Part shown: one piece after another, positions 1 through 7,309 of the stretch | How the letters are laid out: each line of letters starts with the position of its first letter | Position numbering within the stretch: the first letter of the stretch is position 1 | DNA from: Acidobacteriota bacterium | GTDB taxonomy: Bacteria; Acidobacteriota; Thermoanaerobaculia; Multivoradales; JAHEKO01 | Length of the DNA: 17,956 bases | Assembly: GCA_024638355.1 (NCBI GenBank) | Contig: JAHEKO010000001.1 | Coordinates: 31,209 to 49,164, forward strand | Reading direction: 5' to 3' | Made by a program: the position numbers and the translations under genes | Notes under the pieces: generated by a model | The model's input: only the letters and a program-made list of their open reading frames with translations | The model's database searches: none | Told to the model about the DNA's origin: nothing

Positions 1-9
1 AAGGCGGCC

Positions 10-603
10 ATGTCAGATAACTCGCGGGATCTGACTCAGCTTCTCGTCGACTGGAGTGCAGGCGACCAGGAGGCCTTCGCCGAGTTGATGCCCGCCGTCT
101 ACGACGAGCTTCACCGGCTGGCCGCGCGCTATCTGCGTCGCGAGCGCGGCGACCATACGCTCCAGACCACGGCGCTGGTGCACGAGGCCTACCTGCGAAT
201 CATCGATCAGAACCGGGTCGAGTGGCAGAGCAGCCTGCAGTTTTTCGGTCTGGCGGCGCAGATGATGCGGCGGATCCTGGTCGATCACGCGCGCCGCGGC
301 AAGTACGAGAAGCGCGGCGGGGGCGCACGCCGCGTCTCGCTCGACGATGCGCCCGAAGTCTCGAGCGAGCGCGCCGCCGATGTCGTGGCCGTGGACGAAG
401 CGCTTTCGAGCCTGGCCGAGATCGACCCCGAGCTGGCCCGGATCGTCGAGCTGCGCTACTTCGGCGGTTTCACCTCGACCGAGATCGGTGAGCTGATGGG
501 GATCTCGGTGCCGACGGTGACCCGCAAGTTCAGGCTGGCCAAGGCCTGGCTCTACCGCCAGCTCGCCGCCGACGCCGGCGAGGAGGACGACGGTGGAAGC
601 TGA
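10..603 (+). CDS. ECF-family RNA polymerase sigma factor (Sigma70_ECF type)
   Basis: This 197-residue protein should bind core RNA polymerase and direct it to a dedicated set of promoters. Region 2 spans about residues 8-95, with the family pattern WSAGDQEAFAELM near 15-27 and a TTALVHEAYLRI stretch at 53-64. A basic linker follows. Region 4 has a helix-turn-helix near 146-180 (VELRYFGGFTSTEIGELMG, then VPTVTRKFRLAKAWL). The length is normal for the group of ECF factors that sit beside protein kinases. The ATG at 10 has AAGGCGG just upstream, but only nine bases precede it, so its promoter lies outside the window. The last codons overlap the GTG start of the kinase gene, which implies co-translation. 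No classical anti-sigma factor is seen, so the kinase may regulate this factor (inference). Confidence 0.93.
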   Translation: MSDNSRDLTQLLVDWSAGDQEAFAELMPAVYDELHRLAARYLRRERGDHTLQTTALVHEAYLRIIDQNRVEWQSSLQFFGLAAQMMRRILVDHARRGKYEKRGGGARRVSLDDAPEVSSERAADVVAVDEALSSLAEIDPELARIVELRYFGGFTSTEIGELMGISVPTVTRKFRLAKAWLYRQLAADAGEEDDGGS

Positions 604-3304
604 GCGCTGGCAGCGTCTGGAGGCGATCTTCCAGGAGGCGCTCGAGCTGCCCGAGGAGGAGCGCGCGGCGTTCGTCGCCAGGGAGAGCGGTGACGACGCC
701 GGTCTGCGGCGCGAGCTCGAAGCGCTGTTGAACGCCGACGACAGCGCCGGCGCCTTTCTCGAGGATCCGATCTTCGACGGCGGCATCAGCAAGTTGATCC
801 GCGACCAGGAAGAGAGCTTCAAGAGCCGCAAGGTCGGTCCCTACCGGCTGCTCAAGAAGATCGGCGAAGGCGGCATGAGCCGCGTCTACCTCGCCGTTCG
901 CGACGACGACGAGTATCAGAAGCTGGTGGCGCTCAAGGTCATTCCGCAAGACCTCGATCGGGACGACCTGCGTCGGCGCTTCCGCACCGAGCGGCAGATC
1001 CTGGCCAGCCTCGACCATCCGAACATCGCCAAGCTGCTCGACGGCGGCACGACCGCGGACGGCCTGCCCTACTTCGTCATGGACTACATCGAGGGTGCGC
1101 CGATCGACGAGTACTGCGAGCGCAACCGGCTCTCGGTCATCGAGCGGCTGGAGCTCTTCCGCACCGTGTGCGGCGCGGTGCAATACGCGCATCAGAACCT
1201 CGTCGTCCATCGCGACATCAAGGCGAGCAACATCCTGGTCACCGACGACGGCATTCCCAAGCTGCTCGATTTCGGCATCGCCAAGCTGCTCAAGCCGGAA
1301 GCGTTCGCGGCGCCGGTCGAGTTCACCGCCACGCGCATCCGGCCGATGACGCCGTCGTATGCCAGCCCGGAGCAGGTTCGAGGTCGGCACATCACCACGG
1401 CGACCGACGTCTACTCGCTCGGTGTCCTCCTCTACAAGCTGCTGACCGGCACGCTCCCCTACGAGCTGGACAAGAAGACGCCCCGCGAGATGGAGAAGGC
1501 GATTCTCGAGCAGGAGCCGGAGCGGCCCAGCACCGTGGTGAGCCGGATGCAGACGGTGGCGACTGAAATGGCGCCGGGCGGCGACCTGGAGGACGCGCCC
1601 AGCATCCAGCCCGCGCAGCTCAGGCGCCGTTTGGCCGGCGATCTCGACAACATCGCGATGATGGCGCTGCGCAAGGAGCCGCAGCGGCGTTACGCCTCGG
1701 TCGAGATGCTCTCCGAGGACGTACGTCTTCACATCCAGGGGATGCCGGTGCTCGCGCACAAGGACAGCCTCGGCTACCGCGCCAGCAAGTTCGTCCGGCG
1801 CAACCGGCTGGCGATTGCGGTGAGCGCCGCGTTCGTCGCGCTGCTGGTCGGCTTCGCCGCCACCATGACCGTTCAGGCGCGGCGGCTGGCGCTCGAGCGG
1901 GATCAGGCTCAGCGCGAGCGCGATCGAGCGGAGGAGGTCGTCGCCTTCTTGCAGGAGATCTTCAGCTTCTCCGATCCGGAGCGAACCGGCAGCGAGGAGA
2001 TCACCGCGCGCGAGATCCTCGACCGCGGCCGGCGCCGCATCGACTCCGAGCTCGCCGGTCAACCGATCATCCAGGCCAGCCTGATGGAGGCCATCGGCAA
2101 CGTCTACAAGACCCTCGGCCTCTTCGACTGGGCGGAGACCTCGCTGCGCCGGGCCCTCGAGCTGCGGCTCGAGCACCTCGGTAAGGGCGATGCCCAGGTC
2201 GCGCAGAGCCAGGACAGTCTGGGTGAGCTGCTGCGGGCGCGTGGCGAGTACGAAGAGGCCGAACAGCTGTTGCGCGAGTCGCTGGCGTCGCGCCGCCGGC
2301 TGTTCGGCGACGAGCATCCTCTCGTCGCGCAGAGCCTGCTCCACCTGGCCCAGGTCTCGTACGACAAGAGCGAGGCCTACGAGACCGCCGAGCAGCTCTT
2401 CCGCCAGGCGCTCGAAGTCATGCGCCGGGCGCGCGGCGACGACGACCCGGCGGTCACCGAGATCCAGCTGCAGCTCGGCATCCTGCTGGTCCAGACCGGG
2501 CGTTTCGACGAGGCGGAGAGCGTCTTTCGCGCCGCCCTCGAGACCTCCCGGCGCGTGCTCGGCAACGACAACCCGCGGACCGCGCAGAGCGTCAACAACC
2601 TGGCCGTCTTCCTGGGGATTCGCGGCCGGTATCAGGAGGCGCTGCCGCTCTTCCAGGAGTCGCTCGCCACCCGGATTCGAGTGCTGGGAGAGGACCACCC
2701 ATCGACCGGAGAGAGCTTGAACAACCTCGGCCGGCTGCTGCGCGAGACCGGCGACCTGGAGGGCGCCGAGGATCTCTACCGCCAGGGGCTCGGCATCTGG
2801 CGCACGCGCTTCGGGGAGGGCTCGCCCAAGGTGGCGTTCATGATGAACAACCTCGGCGTGGTGCTTCTCGAGCAGGGCGAGCTGGACGAGGCCGAGGAGC
2901 TGTTGCGCGGCGCCTTGAGGATCCGGCGGCGGAGCCTCGACTCCGACAGTCCCGATCTCGGCTGGTCGCTGGTCGGCCTCGGGCGCCTGCTGCTGGCTCG
3001 GGGGCGGCCCGGAGAAGCGGAGCCCTTGATCCAGGAGGCGATCCGTCTGTACGAGGCGAGCTTCGAGGAGCCGCACTGGCGGACCGCCGAGGCGCGCACC
3101 CTGCTCGGCGAGGTGCGGCTGGCGCAGGGCGAGTTCGAGGAGGCCGAAAGCCTGCTGCTGGAGGGCTATCGGGTCGTGCGCGAGGAGCTCGACCCCGGCC
3201 ACCGCCGGACGGTCGACGCGCTCAATCGAATCATCCGCATGTACGAGGCGTGGGGCAAGGCCGATCTCGTCGCCCGCTACCGGGCGATGGTGCCCGCCGC
3301 CTGA
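593..3304 (+). CDS. Membrane Ser/Thr protein kinase (PknB-like) with C-terminal TPR array
   Basis: This 903-residue kinase probably phosphorylates Ser/Thr on cytoplasmic targets. A short N-terminal module (WQRLEAIFQEALELP onward) is typical of kinases paired with ECF sigma factors. The kinase domain covers about 84-385: glycine loop GEGGMSRVYLAV at 91-102, ATP-binding Lys115 in VALK, catalytic HRDIKASN with Asp208 and Asn213, DFG at 226-228 and SPE at 258-260. All key catalytic residues are present, so it should be active. One membrane segment lies near 406-426. After it come nine or ten TPR-like repeats of about 42 residues (about 490-890), many carrying NNLG or LG..L motifs followed by EAE.L, suited to binding a partner protein. 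The GTG at 593 overlaps the sigma factor stop by 11 bases. No other start fits the N-terminal module. Confidence 0.93.
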   Translation: MEAERWQRLEAIFQEALELPEEERAAFVARESGDDAGLRRELEALLNADDSAGAFLEDPIFDGGISKLIRDQEESFKSRKVGPYRLLKKIGEGGMSRVYLAVRDDDEYQKLVALKVIPQDLDRDDLRRRFRTERQILASLDHPNIAKLLDGGTTADGLPYFVMDYIEGAPIDEYCERNRLSVIERLELFRTVCGAVQYAHQNLVVHRDIKASNILVTDDGIPKLLDFGIAKLLKPEAFAAPVEFTATRIRPMTPSYASPEQVRGRHITTATDVYSLGVLLYKLLTGTLPYELDKKTPREMEKAILEQEPERPSTVVSRMQTVATEMAPGGDLEDAPSIQPAQLRRRLAGDLDNIAMMALRKEPQRRYASVEMLSEDVRLHIQGMPVLAHKDSLGYRASKFVRRNRLAIAVSAAFVALLVGFAATMTVQARRLALERDQAQRERDRAEEVVAFLQEIFSFSDPERTGSEEITAREILDRGRRRIDSELAGQPIIQASLMEAIGNVYKTLGLFDWAETSLRRALELRLEHLGKGDAQVAQSQDSLGELLRARGEYEEAEQLLRESLASRRRLFGDEHPLVAQSLLHLAQVSYDKSEAYETAEQLFRQALEVMRRARGDDDPAVTEIQLQLGILLVQTGRFDEAESVFRAALETSRRVLGNDNPRTAQSVNNLAVFLGIRGRYQEALPLFQESLATRIRVLGEDHPSTGESLNNLGRLLRETGDLEGAEDLYRQGLGIWRTRFGEGSPKVAFMMNNLGVVLLEQGELDEAEELLRGALRIRRRSLDSDSPDLGWSLVGLGRLLLARGRPGEAEPLIQEAIRLYEASFEEPHWRTAEARTLLGEVRLAQGEFEEAESLLLEGYRVVREELDPGHRRTVDALNRIIRMYEAWGKADLVARYRAMVPAA

Positions 3305-3318
3305 GGGTTCCCTACCCG

Positions 3319-3780
3319 ATGGTCGAAGCGATCCGCCAGGGCGACATTCCCGGAGTTCAGCTGCGGCACCGGCGCCCGCTGGCGCTGACGGTAGACGACG
3401 CCTGGGCGTGGTTGACCGAGCCCGAGAAGCTCGAGCGTTGGGCCGCCGACCGGGCCGCGGTGCGGCTCGGCGACCGGGTCGCGCTGGTGCTGGAGCGCGC
3501 TCGCGAAGAGGCCGCGCCGCTGCGCGAGGAGGGGGAGACCCTCGACCTCGAGGCACCGCGACGGTGGAGCCTCGCCTTCCGCCAGCGCGGACGCGCCTGG
3601 CGCGACGCGACCCGCCTCACCTTCCGGCTCACCGAGACGGCGGAGGGCTCGGAGCTCGACATCTTTCACGAGGGATTCGAGCATCTTTCGCTGTCGAGCT
3701 GCCTCACGGTCTGGGAGGAGTACCGGCGCCGCTGGCGCGAGGCCGCCGGCCGCCTCGCGCGCGAGACGCACCCGGGCTAG
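3319..3780 (+). CDS. SRPBCC-fold protein (AHSA1-like)
   Basis: This small protein of 153 residues resembles the START/Bet v1-like SRPBCC superfamily, especially the Activator-of-Hsp90-ATPase-1-like group. The N-terminal part has the typical phrase DDAWAWLTEPEKLERW near residues 26-41. Beta strands follow, with a DLEAPRRWSLAF segment, and a long C-terminal helix (TVWEEYRRRWREAAGRL) closes the fold. Such proteins bind hydrophobic ligands or act as accessory factors; nothing here fixes the ligand. I chose the ATG at 3319, which has GAGGG about ten bases upstream. A start at 3250 in the same frame would overlap the kinase by 55 bases and add an unlikely Arg-rich leader. It starts 14 bases after the kinase and may be co-transcribed. 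Its TAG stop lies inside the first bases of the inverted-repeat element that follows. Confidence 0.75.
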   Translation: MVEAIRQGDIPGVQLRHRRPLALTVDDAWAWLTEPEKLERWAADRAAVRLGDRVALVLERAREEAAPLREEGETLDLEAPRRWSLAFRQRGRAWRDATRLTFRLTETAEGSELDIFHEGFEHLSLSSCLTVWEEYRRRWREAAGRLARETHPG

Positions 3781-3958
3781 CCTGCATTTCTCACCAACTT
3801 CGTCGCGAGGTGGCGTAGGTGCCTGTAGATGCGAGGCTTGCCAAGGTCCGGCACCGGAGGCGTACTCGCAGTACGTCGAGGAGCCCGACTTTGGGAAGTC
3901 TCGCAGATGCAGGCAGATACGACGCCGCAGTAGAAGGCTGGTGAGACATGCAGGCTAG
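3777..3958. repeat. 182-bp imperfect inverted-repeat element between converging genes
   Basis: The whole gap between the SRPBCC gene and the HD-domain gene is one large dyad. It opens with CTAGCCTGCAT and closes with ATGCAGGCTAG, an exact inverted match. One mismatch follows, then TCTCACCA pairs with TGGTGAGA. The centre is a perfect hairpin, CGTACT-CGC-AGTACG, at 3861-3875, and the element midpoint (3867.5) falls on its loop. By hand alignment the two arms of about 90 bases match at roughly 70 percent, with one single-base indel. Matching stops outside the CTAG ends. This looks like a miniature mobile or palindromic repeat unit (MITE/REP-like), possibly also serving as a two-way terminator for the converging genes. 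No transposase or protein-coding gene is evident within it. Confidence 0.8.
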
Positions 3959-3970
3959 GCTCTCGCGGTT

Positions 3971-5185
3971 CTATTCCCAGAGCGAGCGAACGCGATCCGC
4001 CACCTCGGCGCGGATCCGGCGCGACGTGTAGATGCGGTAGCGGTCGATGCGCGATAGATGGCGGATGAACTGGCTCGCCTCTTCCATCGGAATAAGCTCG
4101 CCCGTCGACCTCCGCACCAGCACCCGCGCCTGGCCGAGGCGGTGGGGGTCCTTGGCCGAGTTGGAGATCAGCAGGCGGTCGCCGCCGAACTCGTCGAGGA
4201 TTCGCGCCAGCACGCCCTCGAACTCGGCCTTCTCGGTCCGCGTGAGGTGCTCGTCGGTTTCGAAGGCCATGGGGAAGTAGTCGCGCGCGACGACCGCCCG
4301 GGCGTGGCGGCTGGCGGAGGCGCGCATCTCGGTGAGGGCCGAGACGTCGTCGTGCAGCAAGAAGCCCTCCGGCTCCTCGGGCCACCGCCGGCCGGCCTCG
4401 CGCAGCCACTCGCTGAAGTGCAGCTCCAGCGCCTTGCCGGTGAGATTGAAGTAGACCTGGGTGAACATGTAGTAGCGCGCCATCACCAGCGCCTCGAGGG
4501 CGTGGACGCCCCCTTCGTCGATGCCCAGCCCCCAGCTGCCGTCCTGGGGGTCGCGGAGCGGCAGGATCGTCTCCAGCATGCGATCCAGGTCGTAGGTGCC
4601 GTAGCGCACGCCGCAGTAGAGGCTGTCGCGCAACAGGTAGTCCATCTTGTCGACGTCGAGCTCGCCGGAGATCACCTTCGACAGCAGGCTGTCCGCCTCG
4701 CTGGCGGAGCCGCCGCCGCTCAGCAGCTGGGCGATCGAGTCCGGCTCCAGGCCGTCACCGTAGACCTCGAACAGGCGCCCGATCTCCTCGAGAGCGAGCA
4801 GCCGGCGGGTCATCTCCTCGTGATCGATGCCGCCGGCGAAGAGCTCCTCGGCGGAGTGGCTGAAGGGCGCGTGGCCGATGTCGTGGACCAGCGCGGCGAC
4901 CCTCAGGCGCCGCCGCTCCGGCGAGCGCTCACCGGGCTCGAGCAGGCCGTCGCTGCGCCCCGCGAGCGCGTCGTAGACCTTGCCGGCCAGCTCCATCGCT
5001 CCCAGGGCGTGGCTGAAGCGGCTGTGCTCGGCGCCGGGGAAGACGAGATAGGCGAAGGCGAGCTGGCGGATCCAGCGCAGGCGCTGGAGCGGGCGGCTGT
5101 CGATCAGCGCCTGCTCGAGCGGATCGGCGTGGATAAAGCCGTGAATCGGGTCGCGGTACGAGGCGATGCCCGTGAACTGCTTCAA
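3971..5185 (-). CDS. HD-domain phosphohydrolase (SAMHD1/dGTPase-like)
   Basis: This 404-residue protein has the HD superfamily metal site in the form seen in SAMHD1-type dNTP triphosphohydrolases. The N-terminus has YRDPIHGFI (10-18), then EHSRFSHALGA with His59, then ALVHDIGHAPFSH with His101-Asp102. LDVDKMDYLLRD follows, with Asp179 as the probable fourth ligand. Proteins with this order and the DPIHG start hydrolyse nucleoside triphosphates; the substrate of this one cannot be read from sequence. The only start that fits the family N-terminus is a TTG at 5185-5183, overlapping the TGA of the upstream symporter gene in a TTGA arrangement. Translation is therefore probably coupled to that gene. 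The TAG stop lies 12 bases outside the inverted repeat. The reading frame stays open far upstream, but that part is antisense shadow of the symporter. Confidence 0.88.
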   Translation of the reverse strand: MKQFTGIASYRDPIHGFIHADPLEQALIDSRPLQRLRWIRQLAFAYLVFPGAEHSRFSHALGAMELAGKVYDALAGRSDGLLEPGERSPERRRLRVAALVHDIGHAPFSHSAEELFAGGIDHEEMTRRLLALEEIGRLFEVYGDGLEPDSIAQLLSGGGSASEADSLLSKVISGELDVDKMDYLLRDSLYCGVRYGTYDLDRMLETILPLRDPQDGSWGLGIDEGGVHALEALVMARYYMFTQVYFNLTGKALELHFSEWLREAGRRWPEEPEGFLLHDDVSALTEMRASASRHARAVVARDYFPMAFETDEHLTRTEKAEFEGVLARILDEFGGDRLLISNSAKDPHRLGQARVLVRRSTGELIPMEEASQFIRHLSRIDRYRIYTSRRIRAEVADRVRSLWE

Positions 5186-6438
5186 GCGTCGATGTTCGGC
5201 TCGCCTTCTGACTTGGCGATGATCGCCGCGCCGCACGAGTCGCTGAACACGTTGACCGCCGTCCGGTACATGTCGAGCGGCCGGTCGATCGCCAGCATCG
5301 CGCCCACCATGGCGTCGACCTCCGGTCCGCGCAGGTTCACGGCGTCGAGCACGATGAAGATGATGACCAGGCCGGCCGAGGGCACCGCCGCGGCGCCGAT
5401 CGACGCCAGCAAGGCGGTCATGACGACGATGAGCTGCTGGAGGACGCTGAGGTCGGCGCCCAGCGTCTGGGCGATGAACAGGGCGCCGACGCACTCGAAC
5501 AGGGCCGTGCCGTCCATGTTGACGGTCGCTCCCATCGGCAGGACGAAGGAGGAGACCCGGTTCGAGACTCCGACCTTCTCCTCGACGTTGCGAATCGTCA
5601 GTGGCAGCGTTGCCGCCGAGGAGCTGGTCGAGAAGGCCATCATGAGCGGCCCGGCCATGTTGCGAAAGTGATTCTTCGGCCGGATGCGGCCGAGCAAGAT
5701 GAGCAGCAGGGGCAGCGTCACGAAGAGGTGGAAGCTCAGCCCGGTGGCCAGCGTCAGGATGTAGAGCGCGAGCGCCCGGAAGGAGCTGAAGCCGGTCTCG
5801 CCCACCAGCCGGGCGATCAACCCGAAGACGCCGATGGGCAGGAATACGATGATGCCGCTGGTGAGCTTCATCATCGCCTGGAAGCCGGCGTCGAAGATGC
5901 CGACCAGGCGTCCGCGCGGCTCTTCGGGAAGCGCCGCGATGCTCATGCCGAGCAGGATCGAGAAGAGGATGACCGCCAGATAGTTGGGCTCGGCGGCCGC
6001 CGCCACCAGGTTGTCGGGGATGATGTCGAGCAGCAGGTCGACCGGAGAATTGGGCGTCTTGAGGTCGGGAAGCGCGGTATCGGGGCCGGTAAAGGCCTTG
6101 TTGCCCGCGCCGGGACGGATGATGTTGACCACGGCCAGCCCGGCGAGGATCGCCAGGAAGCTCGACAGCACGTAGTAGCCGAGCGTCTTGCCGAAGAGAC
6201 GGCCCAGATCGCGGCCGCCGCCGACCGAGGAGACGCCGGAGACGATGGAGGTGACGATCAGCGGCAGGATGATCATCCGCAGCAGCTCCAGGAAGAGCGT
6301 GCCGAGCCAACCGACCTTCGGCACGATCGCCTCGCCGCCCAGGCCTCCGGCGATCGCCCCCGCGATCATGGCGCCCAGGATCTGCCAGTGGAGCTGGCGA
6401 TACCAGGGCTGGGCGCTGGACTCCATTCGGGCGACCAT
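5182..6438 (-). CDS. Dicarboxylate/amino acid:cation symporter, probably glutamate/aspartate type
   Basis: This 418-residue inner-membrane transporter of the DAACS (GltP/GltPh/EAAT) family should import an acidic substrate with Na+ or H+. The family signatures are in order: Ser-rich hairpin 1 (STSSSAATLPLT), NMDGTALFE in TM7, hairpin 2 with AAVPSAG, and TM8 (DRPLDMYRTAVNVFSD). Matched to GltPh TM8, Asp385, Asp389, Arg392, Thr393, Asn396 and Asp400 correspond to D390, D394, R397, T398, N401 and D405. The Asp389/Arg392 pair, which holds the amino group and side-chain carboxylate, favours glutamate or aspartate over C4-dicarboxylates (inference). The start is less sure: ATG at 6438 or 6426, neither with a clear ribosome binding site. 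The stop overlaps the HD gene start. Confidence 0.93.
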   Translation of the reverse strand: MVARMESSAQPWYRQLHWQILGAMIAGAIAGGLGGEAIVPKVGWLGTLFLELLRMIILPLIVTSIVSGVSSVGGGRDLGRLFGKTLGYYVLSSFLAILAGLAVVNIIRPGAGNKAFTGPDTALPDLKTPNSPVDLLLDIIPDNLVAAAAEPNYLAVILFSILLGMSIAALPEEPRGRLVGIFDAGFQAMMKLTSGIIVFLPIGVFGLIARLVGETGFSSFRALALYILTLATGLSFHLFVTLPLLLILLGRIRPKNHFRNMAGPLMMAFSTSSSAATLPLTIRNVEEKVGVSNRVSSFVLPMGATVNMDGTALFECVGALFIAQTLGADLSVLQQLIVVMTALLASIGAAAVPSAGLVIIFIVLDAVNLRGPEVDAMVGAMLAIDRPLDMYRTAVNVFSDSCGAAIIAKSEGEPNIDA

Positions 6439-6447
6439 ATCGCAAAG

Positions 6448-6476
6448 TTGACAGGTCCTGGGCCCCTTGCTAGCGT
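6448..6476 (+). promoter_or_regulatory. Sigma-70-type promoter for the zinc-ribbon/folK genes
   Basis: A perfect -35 hexamer TTGACA lies at 6448-6453. After a 17-base spacer, a weaker -10 hexamer TAGCGT (three of six matches) lies at 6471-6476. This places a transcription start near 6483, about 30 bases before the ATG at 6513. It sits in the gap between divergently oriented genes, where a promoter is expected. Confidence 0.6.
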
Positions 6477-6512
6477 CTTTCGCTTCTGGGAAAGGGGTTT
6501 TTGAGCGGCAAA

Positions 6513-6656
6513 ATGGCAGAGTTGGGTCAGAAGCACGAGTGCCCGAAGTGTGGCGTGAAGTACTACGACCTCGGCAACGCCGACGCCAAGTGCCCGAAGT
6601 GCGGTGTCGAGGAAGAGGCCCCGGACGACGGCTCGAAAGACGATTCCGAGAAGTGA
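6513..6656 (+). CDS. Small FYDLN-type zinc-ribbon protein
   Basis: A 47-residue protein with two Cys pairs, CPKC at residues 10-13 and CPKC near 28-31, separated by VKYYDL, then a short acidic tail. The layout (M-x-ELG, CxxC, YYDL, CPKC) matches the FYDLN-acid family (TIGR02300), small zinc-ribbon proteins of unknown role. The cysteines should hold one zinc ion. The ATG at 6513 fits the family N-terminus; GAGCGG lies four bases upstream. An in-frame TTG at 6501 is possible but adds only four residues. The gene follows a promoter-like sequence and overlaps the longest possible folK frame by 53 bases. Confidence 0.8.
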   Translation: MAELGQKHECPKCGVKYYDLGNADAKCPKCGVEEEAPDDGSKDDSEK

Positions 6657-7164
6657 GCGGACCGTAGCCTTGTCGCTGGGCGCCAACGCCGGCGACCCCG
6701 AGAGACAGCTGCGCGAGGCCGTCGGCCGCCTGCGCGACCTGCTCGGCGCGCCGCGGGTCGCCTCGCTCTTCCGCACGGAGGCCGTCTCGGAACTGGCGCA
6801 GCCCGACTTCTTCAATACCGCGGTGGTCGGCACCACGAGCCTTCTGCCGGCCGAGCTTCTGGCCGTCGCCAAGTGGCTGGAGTGGAGGGCGGGCCGCCGG
6901 CCGGGACCCCGCTTCGGACCGCGGCCGCTCGACATCGACTTGCTGGTGCACGGCGAGCTGGTGAGCGCCGACCCCGAGCTCTGCCTGCCGCACCCGCGGC
7001 TGGGCGAGCGACGGTTCTATCTGGAACCGCTGGCGACGGTCGCCCCCGGGCTCCAGGTGCCGCCCGACGGCGTCACGGTGGCGGAGATGCTCGGTGCCGG
7101 GAGCGCGGTCGGCGAGGTGGTCGAGGTCGGTTGGTCGGAGCCCGGCGGGCCCGCCGGGGAGTAG
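6604..7164 (+). CDS. folK: 6-hydroxymethyl-7,8-dihydropterin pyrophosphokinase (HPPK)
   Basis: HPPK transfers pyrophosphate from ATP to 6-hydroxymethyl-7,8-dihydropterin, the step before dihydropteroate synthase in folate synthesis. The family features are LSLGANAGDP near residues 23-32, DFFNTAVV near 68-75, the signature RFGPRPLDIDLL with Asp110 and Asp112 (the Mg2+ ligands in the family), and LPHPRLGERRFYLEPL. The start is uncertain. GTG at 6604 gives 186 residues with a basic extension and overlaps the zinc-ribbon gene by 53 bases. TTG at 6670 avoids the overlap but trims the first beta strand (TVALSLG). No folP or folB lies nearby. The last codons contain a perfect 18-base palindrome. Confidence 0.9.
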   Translation: MSRKRPRTTARKTIPRSERTVALSLGANAGDPERQLREAVGRLRDLLGAPRVASLFRTEAVSELAQPDFFNTAVVGTTSLLPAELLAVAKWLEWRAGRRPGPRFGPRPLDIDLLVHGELVSADPELCLPHPRLGERRFYLEPLATVAPGLQVPPDGVTVAEMLGAGSAVGEVVEVGWSEPGGPAGE

Positions 7165-7223
7165 TGGGTCCGTTTATCTCGGCCGGGGCGGGATACCCGC
7201 GCGGCAGCCGGGCCCACGGACCC
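7141..7223 (+). terminator. Nested GC-rich hairpins at the 3' end of folK (possible terminator)
   Basis: The final codons of folK form a perfect 18-base palindrome, CCCGGCGGGCCCGCCGGG, at 7141-7158. Just after the stop, GGGTCCG (7166-7172) pairs with CGGACCC (7217-7223), enclosing a small hairpin GCGGG-ATA-CCCGC. A short T-rich run (GTTTAT) lies at 7172-7177, but there is no true U-tract. A role in ending transcription or stabilising the mRNA end is an inference. Confidence 0.35.
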
Positions 7224-7255
7224 GCTCCGCCCGGGGGGCGACCTGGCATGCGCTG

Positions 7256-7264
7256 TGCTACATT
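7256..7264 (+). promoter_or_regulatory. Possible extended -10 promoter element for the lolA-like gene
   Basis: TGC followed by TACATT (four of six matches to TATAAT) makes an extended -10 element 45 bases before the ATG at 7310. No convincing -35 is visible. The 145-base gap and the hairpins before it make a separate promoter plausible, but the evidence is thin. Confidence 0.3.
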
Positions 7265-7309
7265 TCAGGTCGCCGTTTGGTCCTCCGATCCAACTCTCCG
7301 ATCCCCGCT

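Noticed and set aside
530..3556. A 1008-codon open frame on the minus strand opposite the kinase gene
   Set aside because: It is an antisense shadow: long stop-free antisense frames are normal in GC-rich genes, the protein looks like low-complexity Arg/Pro/Leu/Gln sequence, and the plus-strand kinase is unmistakable.
3777..4409. A 210-codon minus-strand frame running through the inverted repeat and the end of the HD gene
   Set aside because: It is out of frame with the HD domain, has no family features, and its C-terminal part is only a translation of the repeat.
4058..5671. A 537-codon plus-strand frame opposite the HD and symporter genes
   Set aside because: It is an antisense shadow, rich in Gln/Leu/Ala/Val without domain features, spanning two clear minus-strand genes.
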